Shown here piece after piece: positions 56,220 through 64,000 of a stretch of DNA of 64,000 nucleotides. Origin of the DNA: an uncultured Bartonella sp. (lineage in GTDB: Bacteria; Pseudomonadota; Alphaproteobacteria; Rhizobiales; Rhizobiaceae); the NCBI GenBank assembly GCA_945285915.1, contig CALYQL010000008.1, forward strand, positions 47,305 through 111,304, in the 5' to 3' direction. The notes under the pieces were generated by a model. That model did no database searches and was not told the origin of the DNA. It saw nothing but the letters and a program-made list of their open reading frames with translations. A program made the translations under genes and the position numbers. Position 1 is the first letter of the stretch; every line of letters begins with the position of its first letter.

Positions 56220-57740
56220 GTGAGTATCAAAAGAGAAATGGCAGAAGCAAGAGTTTTCAATCTTAGTCAGCAAAATACAGATGAAGCATTACCTTTTAGG
56301 CAGGTTCCGCACAATATTGAAGCGGAACAGGCACTGTTGGGTGCTATTCTTATTAATAATGATGCCATTGATCGCGTCTCGGACTTCTTAAAACCCGAGC
56401 ATTTTTTTGAACCCCTTCATCAAACAATTTATGCCGTATTAAGCGAAACCATTCGCAATGGTAAGCTTGCCAATCCTGTCACAATAAAGCCGTTTATACC
56501 AGCTGAAGAAAAAATTGGTGAAATGACAGTGTACAATTACGTGGTCCGTATGGCCACTGAAGCTGTTACCATTATCAATGCGGAAGACTATGGGCGGGCA
56601 ATTTACGATCTATTTATCCGCCGCTCATTGATTGATCTCGGAAATGACGTGGTCAACACCGCATATGATGCGCCTATCGATCTTGCACCTTCGAAGCAAA
56701 TTGAAAATGTTGAGCAACGTTTATTCACTTTGGCAGAAACTGGAAAATATGGTGGAGGTTTTGAAAGCTTCAATGATGCAGTCAAAAAAGCCATTGATAT
56801 GGCGGGAGCGGCAAAAAAACGTACATCAAGGTTATCTGGTATCCCCACCCAATTGAAAAAACTTGATGAACAAATGGGTGGTTTACAGCGTTCTGACCTT
56901 ATTATTTTGGCAGGACGTCCTGGTATGGGTAAAACGTCTCTTGCGACAAATATTGCATTCAACATTGCCAATGCTTACATAAAGGCACAGGAAGAAAATC
57001 TACCTACGGAAGAAAACGAAGGTGGTATCGTGGGCTTTTTCTCGCTGGAAATGTCTTCAGAACAGCTGGCCACTCGTATTATTTCCGAACAGGCAGAAGT
57101 TTCCTCTTCCAAGATCAGACGTGGTGACATTTCAGAAGATCAGTTTGCCAAATTGTTGCGGTCGATGAATCGGTTACAGAAAGCGCCGCTTTATATCGAC
57201 CAAACAGGTGGTATTTCCATTGCGCAACTTTCCGCTCGTGCGCGCCGGTTGAAACGCCAACATGGGCTTGATGTTTTGGTTGTGGACTATGTGCAACTTA
57301 TGACGGGTGCTTCCAAACGAGCATCTGAAAATCGTGTGCAGGAAATTACCGAGATTACAACGGGTTTAAAATCATTAGCCAAAGAACTTAATGTGCCAAT
57401 TATTGCGCTATCACAGTTGTCTCGTCAGGTTGAATCGCGCGATGATAAACGCCCACAACTATCAGATCTTCGTGAATCTGGTTCTATCGAACAGGATGCG
57501 GATGTGGTTTTGTTTGTTTATCGTGATGAATATTACATCAAGAACAAAGAACCCAAACTTGGTAGTGAAGAGCATTTGAAATGGCAGGCTGAAATGGAAG
57601 AAGTGTTTGGCAAGGCAGAAGTCATTGTTGCCAAACAACGCCATGGTCCAACTGGCACGGTGCGCCTTGCATTTCAGGCTGAGTACACCCGTTTTGCTGA
57701 TCTTGCTGAAAGTGACCAATTACCAGAACAATTCGGTTAG
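56220..57740 (+). CDS. dnaB: Replicative DNA helicase
   Basis: DnaB unwinds DNA at the fork. The 506-residue protein has the N-terminal primase-binding domain (VPHNIEAEQALLGAILIN near 22-39) and a RecA-like core with phosphate loop AGRPGMGKTSLATN (about 236-249), FFSLEMSSEQLATR, LDVLVVDYVQLM and DLRESGSIEQDADVV. GTG at 56220 has GAAGG close upstream; ATG at 56238 is possible. radA starts five bases after the stop; the alr gene I expect here in relatives is absent. Confidence 0.96.
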   Translation: MSIKREMAEARVFNLSQQNTDEALPFRQVPHNIEAEQALLGAILINNDAIDRVSDFLKPEHFFEPLHQTIYAVLSETIRNGKLANPVTIKPFIPAEEKIGEMTVYNYVVRMATEAVTIINAEDYGRAIYDLFIRRSLIDLGNDVVNTAYDAPIDLAPSKQIENVEQRLFTLAETGKYGGGFESFNDAVKKAIDMAGAAKKRTSRLSGIPTQLKKLDEQMGGLQRSDLIILAGRPGMGKTSLATNIAFNIANAYIKAQEENLPTEENEGGIVGFFSLEMSSEQLATRIISEQAEVSSSKIRRGDISEDQFAKLLRSMNRLQKAPLYIDQTGGISIAQLSARARRLKRQHGLDVLVVDYVQLMTGASKRASENRVQEITEITTGLKSLAKELNVPIIALSQLSRQVESRDDKRPQLSDLRESGSIEQDADVVLFVYRDEYYIKNKEPKLGSEEHLKWQAEMEEVFGKAEVIVAKQRHGPTGTVRLAFQAEYTRFADLAESDQLPEQFG

Positions 57741-57745
57741 TATCT

Positions 57746-59146
57746 ATGGTGAAAGCAAGAACACAATTTGTTTGTCAAAATTGCGGAACGGTCTATTCCC
57801 GCTGGGCTGGAAAATGTGATGCCTGCGGCGAATGGAATACAATTGTCGAAGAAGGAACAAGCGGTGGCATTGGTGGTGGCCCTGTAAAAAACACACGAAA
57901 AGGCCGCGTTGTCGCCTTAACCACATTATCGGGTGACATAGAGGACGCGCCACGTATTCAATCAGGAATCGCTGAACTTGACCGTGTGACAGGCGGTGGA
58001 TTTGTGCGAGGATCAGCGCTGCTAGTGGGTGGTGATCCGGGTATTGGAAAATCCACTTTATTGACGCAAGCCGCAGCCACGCTTGCAAGAAAAGGATATA
58101 AGGTCGTTTATGTTTCTGGCGAAGAGGCAGTGGCGCAAATAAGATTGCGTGCACAACGCCTTAATGCAGCTGATACGACGGTTGAGCTGGCGGCCGAAAC
58201 CAATGTCGAAGATATATTGGCCACTTTGACGGAAACCAAACGCCCCGATTTGGTTATTATCGATTCAATTCAGACCTTATGGTCGGATACTATCGATTCT
58301 GCACCGGGTACGGTTACACAAGTGCGCACCGGTGCGCAGGCGATGATTCGTTATGCAAAAAAAACTGGTGCAGCAGTGGTTTTAGTTGGTCACGTAACCA
58401 AAGATGGACAAATAGCCGGCCCCCGTGTGGTTGAACATATGGTTGATGGCGTGTTGTACTTTGAGGGTGAAGGTGGACATCAATATCGAATTTTACGCAC
58501 CGTAAAAAACCGTTTTGGCCCGACAGATGAAATCGGCGTTTTTGAAATGTCCGACCAAGGTTTAAGACAGGTTCTTAATCCATCTGAATTGTTTTTGGGC
58601 GAAAGAAACGAAAAAGCGCCCGGCTCGGCTGTATTTGCAGGCATGGAAGGAACAAGGCCAATACTTGTTGAAATTCAGGCTTTGGTTGCGCCCTCTTCAC
58701 TCGGCACACCAAGACGTGCGGTTGTTGGTTGGGATAGCAATCGTTTATCGATGATTTTAGCCGTATTGGAAGCGCATTGCGGTGTTCGCTTTGGTCAACA
58801 TGATGTGTATCTGAATGTTGCTGGTGGCTATAGAATATCGGAGCCAGCCGCTGACTTGGCCGTTGCCGCCGCATTGGTTTCATCACTTGCCGGAATCGCA
58901 TTGCCAACAAATTATGTATTTTTTGGTGAGGTGAGCCTATCAGGTGCCATTCGCGCCGTATCCCATTCTGGACAAAGATTGAAAGAAGCGGAAAAATTGG
59001 GATTTCATGGAGCAGTTCAACCGTCAAACACCACAGAAAATGTAAAATCTGCAGATTTTCGCCAAAGAAGTTTCGCAGACTTGCCGGAACTTGTCGCAGC
59101 GATAGCATCGGGAAAAAAACGCCCTATGCCTGAACAACAATATTAG
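57746..59146 (+). CDS. radA: DNA repair protein RadA
   Basis: RadA promotes branch migration during recombination. The 466-residue protein has a zinc finger (Cys10, Cys13, Cys24, Cys27), a RecA-like core with GGDPGIGKSTLLTQA (about 92-106), the RadA-specific KNRFGPTDEIG motif, and a Lon-like C-terminal domain (about 300-460). Start and length are normal. It lies between dnaB and cvpA. Confidence 0.97.
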   Translation: MVKARTQFVCQNCGTVYSRWAGKCDACGEWNTIVEEGTSGGIGGGPVKNTRKGRVVALTTLSGDIEDAPRIQSGIAELDRVTGGGFVRGSALLVGGDPGIGKSTLLTQAAATLARKGYKVVYVSGEEAVAQIRLRAQRLNAADTTVELAAETNVEDILATLTETKRPDLVIIDSIQTLWSDTIDSAPGTVTQVRTGAQAMIRYAKKTGAAVVLVGHVTKDGQIAGPRVVEHMVDGVLYFEGEGGHQYRILRTVKNRFGPTDEIGVFEMSDQGLRQVLNPSELFLGERNEKAPGSAVFAGMEGTRPILVEIQALVAPSSLGTPRRAVVGWDSNRLSMILAVLEAHCGVRFGQHDVYLNVAGGYRISEPAADLAVAAALVSSLAGIALPTNYVFFGEVSLSGAIRAVSHSGQRLKEAEKLGFHGAVQPSNTTENVKSADFRQRSFADLPELVAAIASGKKRPMPEQQY

Positions 59147-59292
59147 AAAAACAAGAAAGAGAATATTAAGTCTCCCACTTGTAAATACCGCTGAAATATT
59201 GGTAATGATCGACCAAATGGCGTAGCTGATAATGGATATGACATTTTCAATTGTTGAAACTACAGTTGGAAGCGATACGTAAGGACAAAACG

Positions 59293-59868
59293 ATGTTCAT
59301 GACAGCCCTTGACGGCATTGTTATTGGTGTACTTCTATTTTCAGGCTTTCTAGCCATGGTGCGCGGTTTCTCGCGCGAGTTTTTGTCATTGGCTTCATGG
59401 GTTATAGCAGCAATTGCTGCTATATTTCTTTACAAACCAACACTTCCTCTTGTTGAAACATATCTAACGAATAAAACGATTGCCCTTATTGCCAGCATGG
59501 GCATTGTTTTTATTATTACATTCATTATCGTTTCAATCATTACTATGAAAATTGCTGATTTGATTATTGATAGTCGAATTGGCGCACTTGACCGAACATT
59601 AGGATTTGTTTTCGGTGTTGTGCGTGGCCTTTTTATTATGGTTATCGCAACACTTCTTGTTAACCAGCTCATAAGACCTGAAGATCAATCGCCTTGGCTG
59701 AAAGATGCCAAAACAAAGCCGATGCTCGATTCGCTTAGTGTGCAGGTATGGGATCTGTTACCCAAAGATCCGGATTGGATTTTTGATAAGGCTACCAGCG
59801 TCATTAAAAAGAATGAACCAACAAGTGAATCAAATGTTGGTGAGAATCCAGCGCAGAACGGTGACTAA
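59293..59868 (+). CDS. cvpA: CvpA family membrane protein
   Basis: The 191-residue protein has four predicted membrane helices and the CvpA signature FMTALDGIVIGVLLFSGFLA with GFSREFLSLASW, and DRTLGFVFGVVRGLF. CvpA is needed for colicin V production in E. coli and for envelope integrity; its exact action is unknown. ATG at 59293 has AAGGAC upstream; the longer frame from 59251 includes that site. It precedes purF, as across proteobacteria. Confidence 0.93.
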   Translation: MFMTALDGIVIGVLLFSGFLAMVRGFSREFLSLASWVIAAIAAIFLYKPTLPLVETYLTNKTIALIASMGIVFIITFIIVSIITMKIADLIIDSRIGALDRTLGFVFGVVRGLFIMVIATLLVNQLIRPEDQSPWLKDAKTKPMLDSLSVQVWDLLPKDPDWIFDKATSVIKKNEPTSESNVGENPAQNGD

Positions 59869-59941
59869 TTTATGTATCAACCTTCAAGCTGTATTTAATT
59901 TATGTTATTGAATATTTCTTGTTTTATATAAGGCAGCCACA

Positions 59942-61429
59942 ATGGCAAATAGTGATTCTTCCTTCCAGAATTTTTCAATTGAAGATGATACATTGCATGA
60001 AGAATGCGGTGTTTTTGGTATCCTTGGTCATGATGATGCAGCAACCTTGACCGCTCTTGGGCTCCATGCTTTGCAGCATCGTGGGCAAGAGGCAGCCGGT
60101 ATTGTTTCTTATCATGGTTCGGTTTTCCATCAGGAAAAACATATGGGGTTGGTAGGAGATCATTATACTAATCCTGAAACCTTGGCTCGTCTTCCCGGTA
60201 ATCGCGCAATTGGCCACACACGCTATTCCACAACTGGTGAAACGGTATTGCGGAATGTTCAACCATTATTTGCCGAATTGGAAGTTGGTGGTATTGCGAT
60301 AGCGCATAATGGCAACCTAACCAATGGTTTGACTTTGCGCCGGCAACTGATTGCATCTGGTGCCATTTGCCAATCAACATCCGATTCAGAAGTTGTCTTG
60401 CATCTGATTGCTCGGTCACGGCACGCATCATCATCTGACCGCTTTGTTGATGCTATCAAGCAAATTGAAGGTGGGTTTGCTATGATTGCACTGACCCGCA
60501 CAAAATTGATTGCAGCCCGTGATCCTATTGGAATACGCCCTCTTGTAATGGGTGAGCTTGATGGAAAGCCTATTTTTTGCTCTGAAACATGTGCTTTAGA
60601 TATCATCGGCGCCAAATATGTGCGTGATGTCGAGAATGGCGAAATCATCATTTGTGAAATCCAAAAAAGTGGTGAAATCACGATAAAGACAATCAAACCC
60701 GAGGCACCGAAACCTGAAAGATTGTGTCTGTTTGAATATGTCTACTTTGCCCGCCCAGACTCCATTATTGGTGGACGCAGTGTCTATACAGCCCGAAAAA
60801 ATATGGGAAAGCATCTTGCTAAAGAAGCACCATGTGATGGCGATGTTGTGGTACCTGTTCCTGATGGTGGTACACCGGCCGCGATGGGTTATGCGCAAGA
60901 AAGCGGAATTCCATTTGAATTGGGCATTATTCGTAACCATTATGTCGGTCGTACCTTTATTGAACCAACCCAGCAAATTAGAGCCTTTGGCGTAAAGCTT
61001 AAGCATTCGGTAAACCGTCCGGTTATTAAAGATAAACGGGTTATTTTGGTTGATGACTCAATCGTTCGGGGCACAACTTCGGTAAAAATTGTCCAAATGC
61101 TGCGCGATGCAGGCGCAAAAGAAGTTCACATTCGTGTTGCAAGCCCGATGATCTATTATCCGGATTTTTATGGTATTGATACACCGGAGGCAAAAAAGCT
61201 GCTTGCCAATCAATATCCTGATCTGCAATCCATGTGTGATTTCATCGGTGCGGATTCATTAGAATTTCTGTCGATTGATGGCTTATATATGGCGGTTGGT
61301 GGCGCTGTGAGAGATAATAATAATCCTCAATTTACCGACCATTATTTTACCGGTGACTATCCAACACGTCTAATCGATCAGGAAAATGTTGATAATGTTC
61401 ATAAATTGTCGGTTTTGAGCAGTCGATAA
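59942..61429 (+). CDS. purF: Amidophosphoribosyltransferase
   Basis: PurF makes phosphoribosylamine from PRPP and glutamine, the first step of purine synthesis. The 495-residue chain has a propeptide of 21 residues and then Cys22 (HEECGVFGI), the N-terminal nucleophile of the glutaminase domain after processing. The phosphoribosyltransferase domain has VILVDDSIVRGTTS for PRPP binding. The propeptide suggests the Fe-S form of the enzyme. An SDR gene begins two bases later. Confidence 0.97.
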   Translation: MANSDSSFQNFSIEDDTLHEECGVFGILGHDDAATLTALGLHALQHRGQEAAGIVSYHGSVFHQEKHMGLVGDHYTNPETLARLPGNRAIGHTRYSTTGETVLRNVQPLFAELEVGGIAIAHNGNLTNGLTLRRQLIASGAICQSTSDSEVVLHLIARSRHASSSDRFVDAIKQIEGGFAMIALTRTKLIAARDPIGIRPLVMGELDGKPIFCSETCALDIIGAKYVRDVENGEIIICEIQKSGEITIKTIKPEAPKPERLCLFEYVYFARPDSIIGGRSVYTARKNMGKHLAKEAPCDGDVVVPVPDGGTPAAMGYAQESGIPFELGIIRNHYVGRTFIEPTQQIRAFGVKLKHSVNRPVIKDKRVILVDDSIVRGTTSVKIVQMLRDAGAKEVHIRVASPMIYYPDFYGIDTPEAKKLLANQYPDLQSMCDFIGADSLEFLSIDGLYMAVGGAVRDNNNPQFTDHYFTGDYPTRLIDQENVDNVHKLSVLSSR

Positions 61430-61431
61430 TA

Positions 61432-62169
61432 ATGGATAATCAGTTCAATCTTGAAGGTCGGGTTGCACTTGTTACGGGTGCATCGCGTGGTATTGGCTAT
61501 TTTTTAGCGCTAGAGCTTGCAAAGCGCGGCGCGCATATTATTGCTGTTGCCAGAACCGTTGGTGGCTTGGAAGAACTTGATGATGCTATTCGCAATGTCG
61601 GTTCCAGCTCAACATTGGTTCCGTTAGATCTTCACGACATGGAAGGGATTGATCGATTAGGTGATGCAATTCACAAACGCTGGGGAAAATTGGATATTCT
61701 CGTAGCCAATGCAGGAATATTAGGAACCATCGCTCCCGTTGCCCATCTGGAAGCGAAAACATTTGAAGATGTTTTTAATATTAATGTTACTAGCCAATGG
61801 AGGCTTATTCGAACAGTGGAACCGCTTTTAAGGCAGTCAGATTGCGCGAGAGCTATCTTATTGTCTTCTGGCATAGTGCATCATCCACGCGCTTTCTGGG
61901 GCGTATATGCCTCTTCTAAAGCTGCCTTTGAAGTACTTGGACGGTGTTGGGCGGATGAGCTGAAGCAAAGCACAGTCAAAGTTAATATGGCAAACCCAGG
62001 TGCCACACGTACTGCAATGCGCGCACAAGCAATGCCTGGTGAGGATCCGCAAACTTTGCCAACGGCTGAGGAAATAGCATCGAGAATTGTTTCTCTAGCC
62101 TCTCCCAAACTGGAAGAAAATGGGCGCTTATTTCAAGCGCGCGAAAACAAATTTATTGATTATAACTAA
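61432..62169 (+). CDS. Short-chain dehydrogenase of unknown substrate
   Basis: The 245-residue SDR has TGASRGIGYFLALEL (16-30), NAGILG, Ser in LLSSGIV and YASSK as catalytic residues, and PGATRT. It is closest in plan to the YciK-like SDRs found after purF in rhizobia; the substrate is unknown. It begins two bases after the purF stop, so it is in the same transcript. Confidence 0.9.
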   Translation: MDNQFNLEGRVALVTGASRGIGYFLALELAKRGAHIIAVARTVGGLEELDDAIRNVGSSSTLVPLDLHDMEGIDRLGDAIHKRWGKLDILVANAGILGTIAPVAHLEAKTFEDVFNINVTSQWRLIRTVEPLLRQSDCARAILLSSGIVHHPRAFWGVYASSKAAFEVLGRCWADELKQSTVKVNMANPGATRTAMRAQAMPGEDPQTLPTAEEIASRIVSLASPKLEENGRLFQARENKFIDYN

Positions 62170-62442
62170 GAGAATAGTGCAAAATCGTCAAAATAAGCCC
62201 TGTTAAGTAGTGTAAGTTTTGTTGAGGAACTTCAATTGCAATAAGAGTGTAGTTAACGCTTTAAACACCTACTCTATTATATCGATTGTAACTGTGAAGA
62301 TTTTGCTCAAACAGATGTTGGTACCAAACGATTGGCAGATACAGATGCAAAACAACTGGCATTGCGTTCAAAACACAATTTGTTTATCCGTCTAAATTAT
62401 ATTTTTAAGACAATAAGTAAAACTTAAACGGCTTAACGAAAT

Positions 62443-63294
62443 TTATTCCGATTGGTCAGACAAGTCGTCCATATCAAGTTCAGATTTTCCTGCTTCCAAG
62501 ACGGCACGTTTTTTATAGGCCATCAAACTGAATGGTAAAAAGATCAGATAGCCAATGGCGGTAACGAGCAATGTTTGCCATGTGTACGTTGCCAAAAAAC
62601 CAACATAAATTACTAGAAACAGCATACCAGGAACGACAATGTCGCGCCGGAGTTTTTGCCCGATAGTTTTACCGTTCCATACTGGCAGGCGACTGATCAA
62701 TAGAAATGCGACAACAACCGTATATAAACTAAACACCAATGCCCAACCAGCATTTGGCTTAAGTCCTAAAGTGCCAAGGTAGACCGGCAATAATACCAGC
62801 AATGCCCCTGCTGGTGCCGGAACGCCAACAAAATACTCTTTTTGCCAACGTGGAATATCATGATTATCGATCATAACATTGAAACGTGCCAACCTTAAAC
62901 AGCACGCAACACAATATACTAATGCAGCAACCCAGCCAACGTGATCTGTCTGGTTCAACAAATAAGAATAGACAACCAATGCTGGCGCAACACCAAAATT
63001 GACGACGTCGGCTAATGAATCCATCTGCGCCCCAAAGGGAGAACTGCCATTCATCAACCGCGCGATACGCCCATCTACACCGTCTAATATAGCGGCTAAA
63101 AGCACCATCAGAATGGCGTTTTCGTATTGATGTTCAAAGGCAAGCCGAATACCACTCACGCCCGCACAAATAGCCAGAATAGTGATAACATTGGGTATCA
63201 CATAGCGCATGGAAATAGGTGAGCGACGACGATGAGCATCGTCCGGTTTATGTCCTTCCGGATCAAACGAAGAAAAAGGTGAAGGGCTCTTCAT
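62443..63294 (-). CDS. pssA: CDP-diacylglycerol-serine O-phosphatidyltransferase
   Basis: PssA makes phosphatidylserine. The 283-residue membrane protein has the CDP-alcohol phosphotransferase motif DGRIAR then GAQMDSLADVVNFG (about 73-100), and about eight helices; a 30-residue polar N-terminus precedes the first. The product is decarboxylated by Psd, whose gene ends 8 bp upstream in the same run. Confidence 0.95.
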   Translation of the reverse strand: MKSPSPFSSFDPEGHKPDDAHRRRSPISMRYVIPNVITILAICAGVSGIRLAFEHQYENAILMVLLAAILDGVDGRIARLMNGSSPFGAQMDSLADVVNFGVAPALVVYSYLLNQTDHVGWVAALVYCVACCLRLARFNVMIDNHDIPRWQKEYFVGVPAPAGALLVLLPVYLGTLGLKPNAGWALVFSLYTVVVAFLLISRLPVWNGKTIGQKLRRDIVVPGMLFLVIYVGFLATYTWQTLLVTAIGYLIFLPFSLMAYKKRAVLEAGKSELDMDDLSDQSE

Positions 63295-63302
63295 TGCGAA
63301 AT

Positions 63303-64000
63303 CTAATCCAGTCTAAAATCAGTTATGGTTGCACTTTTATCAAAAGATGCAAAAACTGTTTCTCCAGCGATTGCTTTTTGACCGATAGCAACGCGTAATT
63401 TTACACTTGAAGGGAGATAAACATCAAGACGTGATCCAAAACGAATAAGACCAAAACGTTTTCCCGCCACAACTTGCTCATCTTCCTTCGACCAACACAC
63501 AATACGCCGAGCAACCAAACCTGCAACTTGCACAAGCCCGATTTCGCCATGTGCTGTTTCAATCACCAGCCCATTACGTTCATTATGATCGCTTGCTTTG
63601 TCTAATTCGGCATTACCGAACTGTCCAGGACGATAAACAATCGAGCGGATTGTACCATCCATGGGAATACGGTTTATATGACAGGAAAACACGTCCATAA
63701 AAACGGAAACGCGCGTCATTTCTTCACTGCCCAGTCCCAATTCTTCTGGTGGTACAAAGGGACCAACATAAGAAATCTTACCGTCCGCAGGACTCATCAC
63801 CAAATTCTTGTCAATGGGAGTCACACGTTCAGGATCGCGGAAGAAATAAATACACCATATTGTTAGCACCAACCCAAACCAAAATAGTGGATTCCATATC
63901 CATCCCAATACAAGAGATGCAATAAAGAAGGCAGCAATGAAAGGATACCCTTCCTTATGGATGGGCGCAAAACCGTTACGAACCGATCTTACAATGCTCA
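63303..64000 (-). CDS. psd: Phosphatidylserine decarboxylase proenzyme, cut at the window edge
   Basis: Psd converts phosphatidylserine to phosphatidylethanolamine. Beyond the TTG at 63908 the frame stays open to the edge and reads [20 protein letters not shown], a typical Psd start. The last two window bases are TG, so a start ATG probably begins at 64001 and the full protein would be 232 residues. One membrane region (about 20-50) is followed by the decarboxylase domain with [17 protein letters not shown], and the self-cleavage site FGS in [11 protein letters not shown] that makes the pyruvoyl group. This is the short Psd type. Confidence 0.95.
   Translation of the reverse strand, partial: SIVRSVRNGFAPIHKEGYPFIAAFFIASLVLGWIWNPLFWFGLVLTIWCIYFFRDPERVTPIDKNLVMSPADGKISYVGPFVPPEELGLGSEEMTRVSVFMDVFSCHINRIPMDGTIRSIVYRPGQFGNAELDKASDHNERNGLVIETAHGEIGLVQVAGLVARRIVCWSKEDEQVVAGKRFGLIRFGSRLDVYLPSSVKLRVAIGQKAIAGETVFASFDKSATITDFRLD

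Noticed and set aside
1..64000. Prophage, insertion sequence, integrative element, toxin-antitoxin, defence system, tRNA or rRNA
   Set aside because: I looked on both strands and found no integrase, transposase, attachment repeat, defence gene pair or tRNA/rRNA signature; nearly all genes are core functions in conserved order.

Overview
The window is a gene-dense stretch of core chromosome from an alphaproteobacterium of the order Hyphomicrobiales (Rhizobiales). The gene order (ppiD-trpD-trpC-moaC-moeA; nagZ-scpAB-tatABC-serS-surE-pcm-nlpD next to yajC-secDF; lptF-lptG-lptD-surA-pdxA-rsmA; gmk/yicC/mltG/fabF/acpP/fabG/fabD; rpsF-rpsR-DUF2232-rplI; dnaB/radA/cvpA/purF; pssA/psd) is the one I know from Brucella, Bartonella and their relatives. 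The DNA is visibly AT-rich (my rough impression is near 40% GC). That points to a host-associated, Bartonella-like member rather than a free-living rhizobium, but I cannot name the genus.

Layout. 1-4075 (+): end of a peptidyl-prolyl isomerase gene, tryptophan genes trpD and trpC, and molybdopterin genes moaC and moeA, tightly packed. 4070-8279 (-): yajC, a fused secDF, and two small proteins resembling the mitochondrial complex I assembly factors NDUFAF3 and NDUFAF6. 8521-9387 (+): an AAA ATPase. 9474-20351 (-): a long run for cell envelope and chromosome upkeep (nlpD-like, pcm, surE, serS, tatC, tatB, tatA, scpB, scpA, nagZ), preceded by a molybdopterin oxidoreductase. 20969-29203 (+): L,D-transpeptidase, rlmJ, a secreted protein, a pteridine-reductase-like SDR, uvrC, pgsA, moaD, moaE and a YbaY/META protein. 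29313-35880: ndk (-), an ABC-F ATPase and an MFS transporter (+), then pepA, holC and two tiny membrane proteins (-). 36233-43814 (+): the lptF-lptG-lptD-surA-pdxA-rsmA run. 43896-51542 (-): gmk, yicC, mltG, fabF, acpP, fabG, fabD and a PAP2 phosphatase. 51879-62169 (+): rpsF, rpsR, a DUF2232 protein, rplI, cfa, dnaB, radA, cvpA, purF and an SDR. 62443-64000 (-): pssA and psd, the latter cut by the window edge probably one base short of its start codon.

How the genes work together. Much of the window builds the envelope: protein export (Sec accessory and Tat), LPS transport (LptF, LptG, LptD, SurA-like chaperone), fatty acid synthesis (FabD, FabG, AcpP, FabF), phospholipids (PgsA, PssA, Psd, Cfa), and peptidoglycan synthesis, trimming and recycling (MltG, NlpD-like, L,D-transpeptidase, NagZ, PAP2 phosphatase). 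Molybdenum cofactor genes (moaC, moeA, moaD, moaE) lie in two clusters, and a likely client enzyme is also in the window.

I see no prophage, insertion sequence, CRISPR array, toxin-antitoxin pair, tRNA or rRNA. The points most worth a second look are the yajC-secDF-NDUFAF3-like-NDUFAF6-like operon, the histone-H1-like tails on TatA and TatB, the two unnamed membrane proteins coupled to holC, and several intergenic minisatellites. Many starts were moved from the longest open frame to the position with the best ribosome site and family match. Four genes probably start with TTG (surE, holC, yicC, scpA) and three with GTG (tatC, lptD, dnaB).
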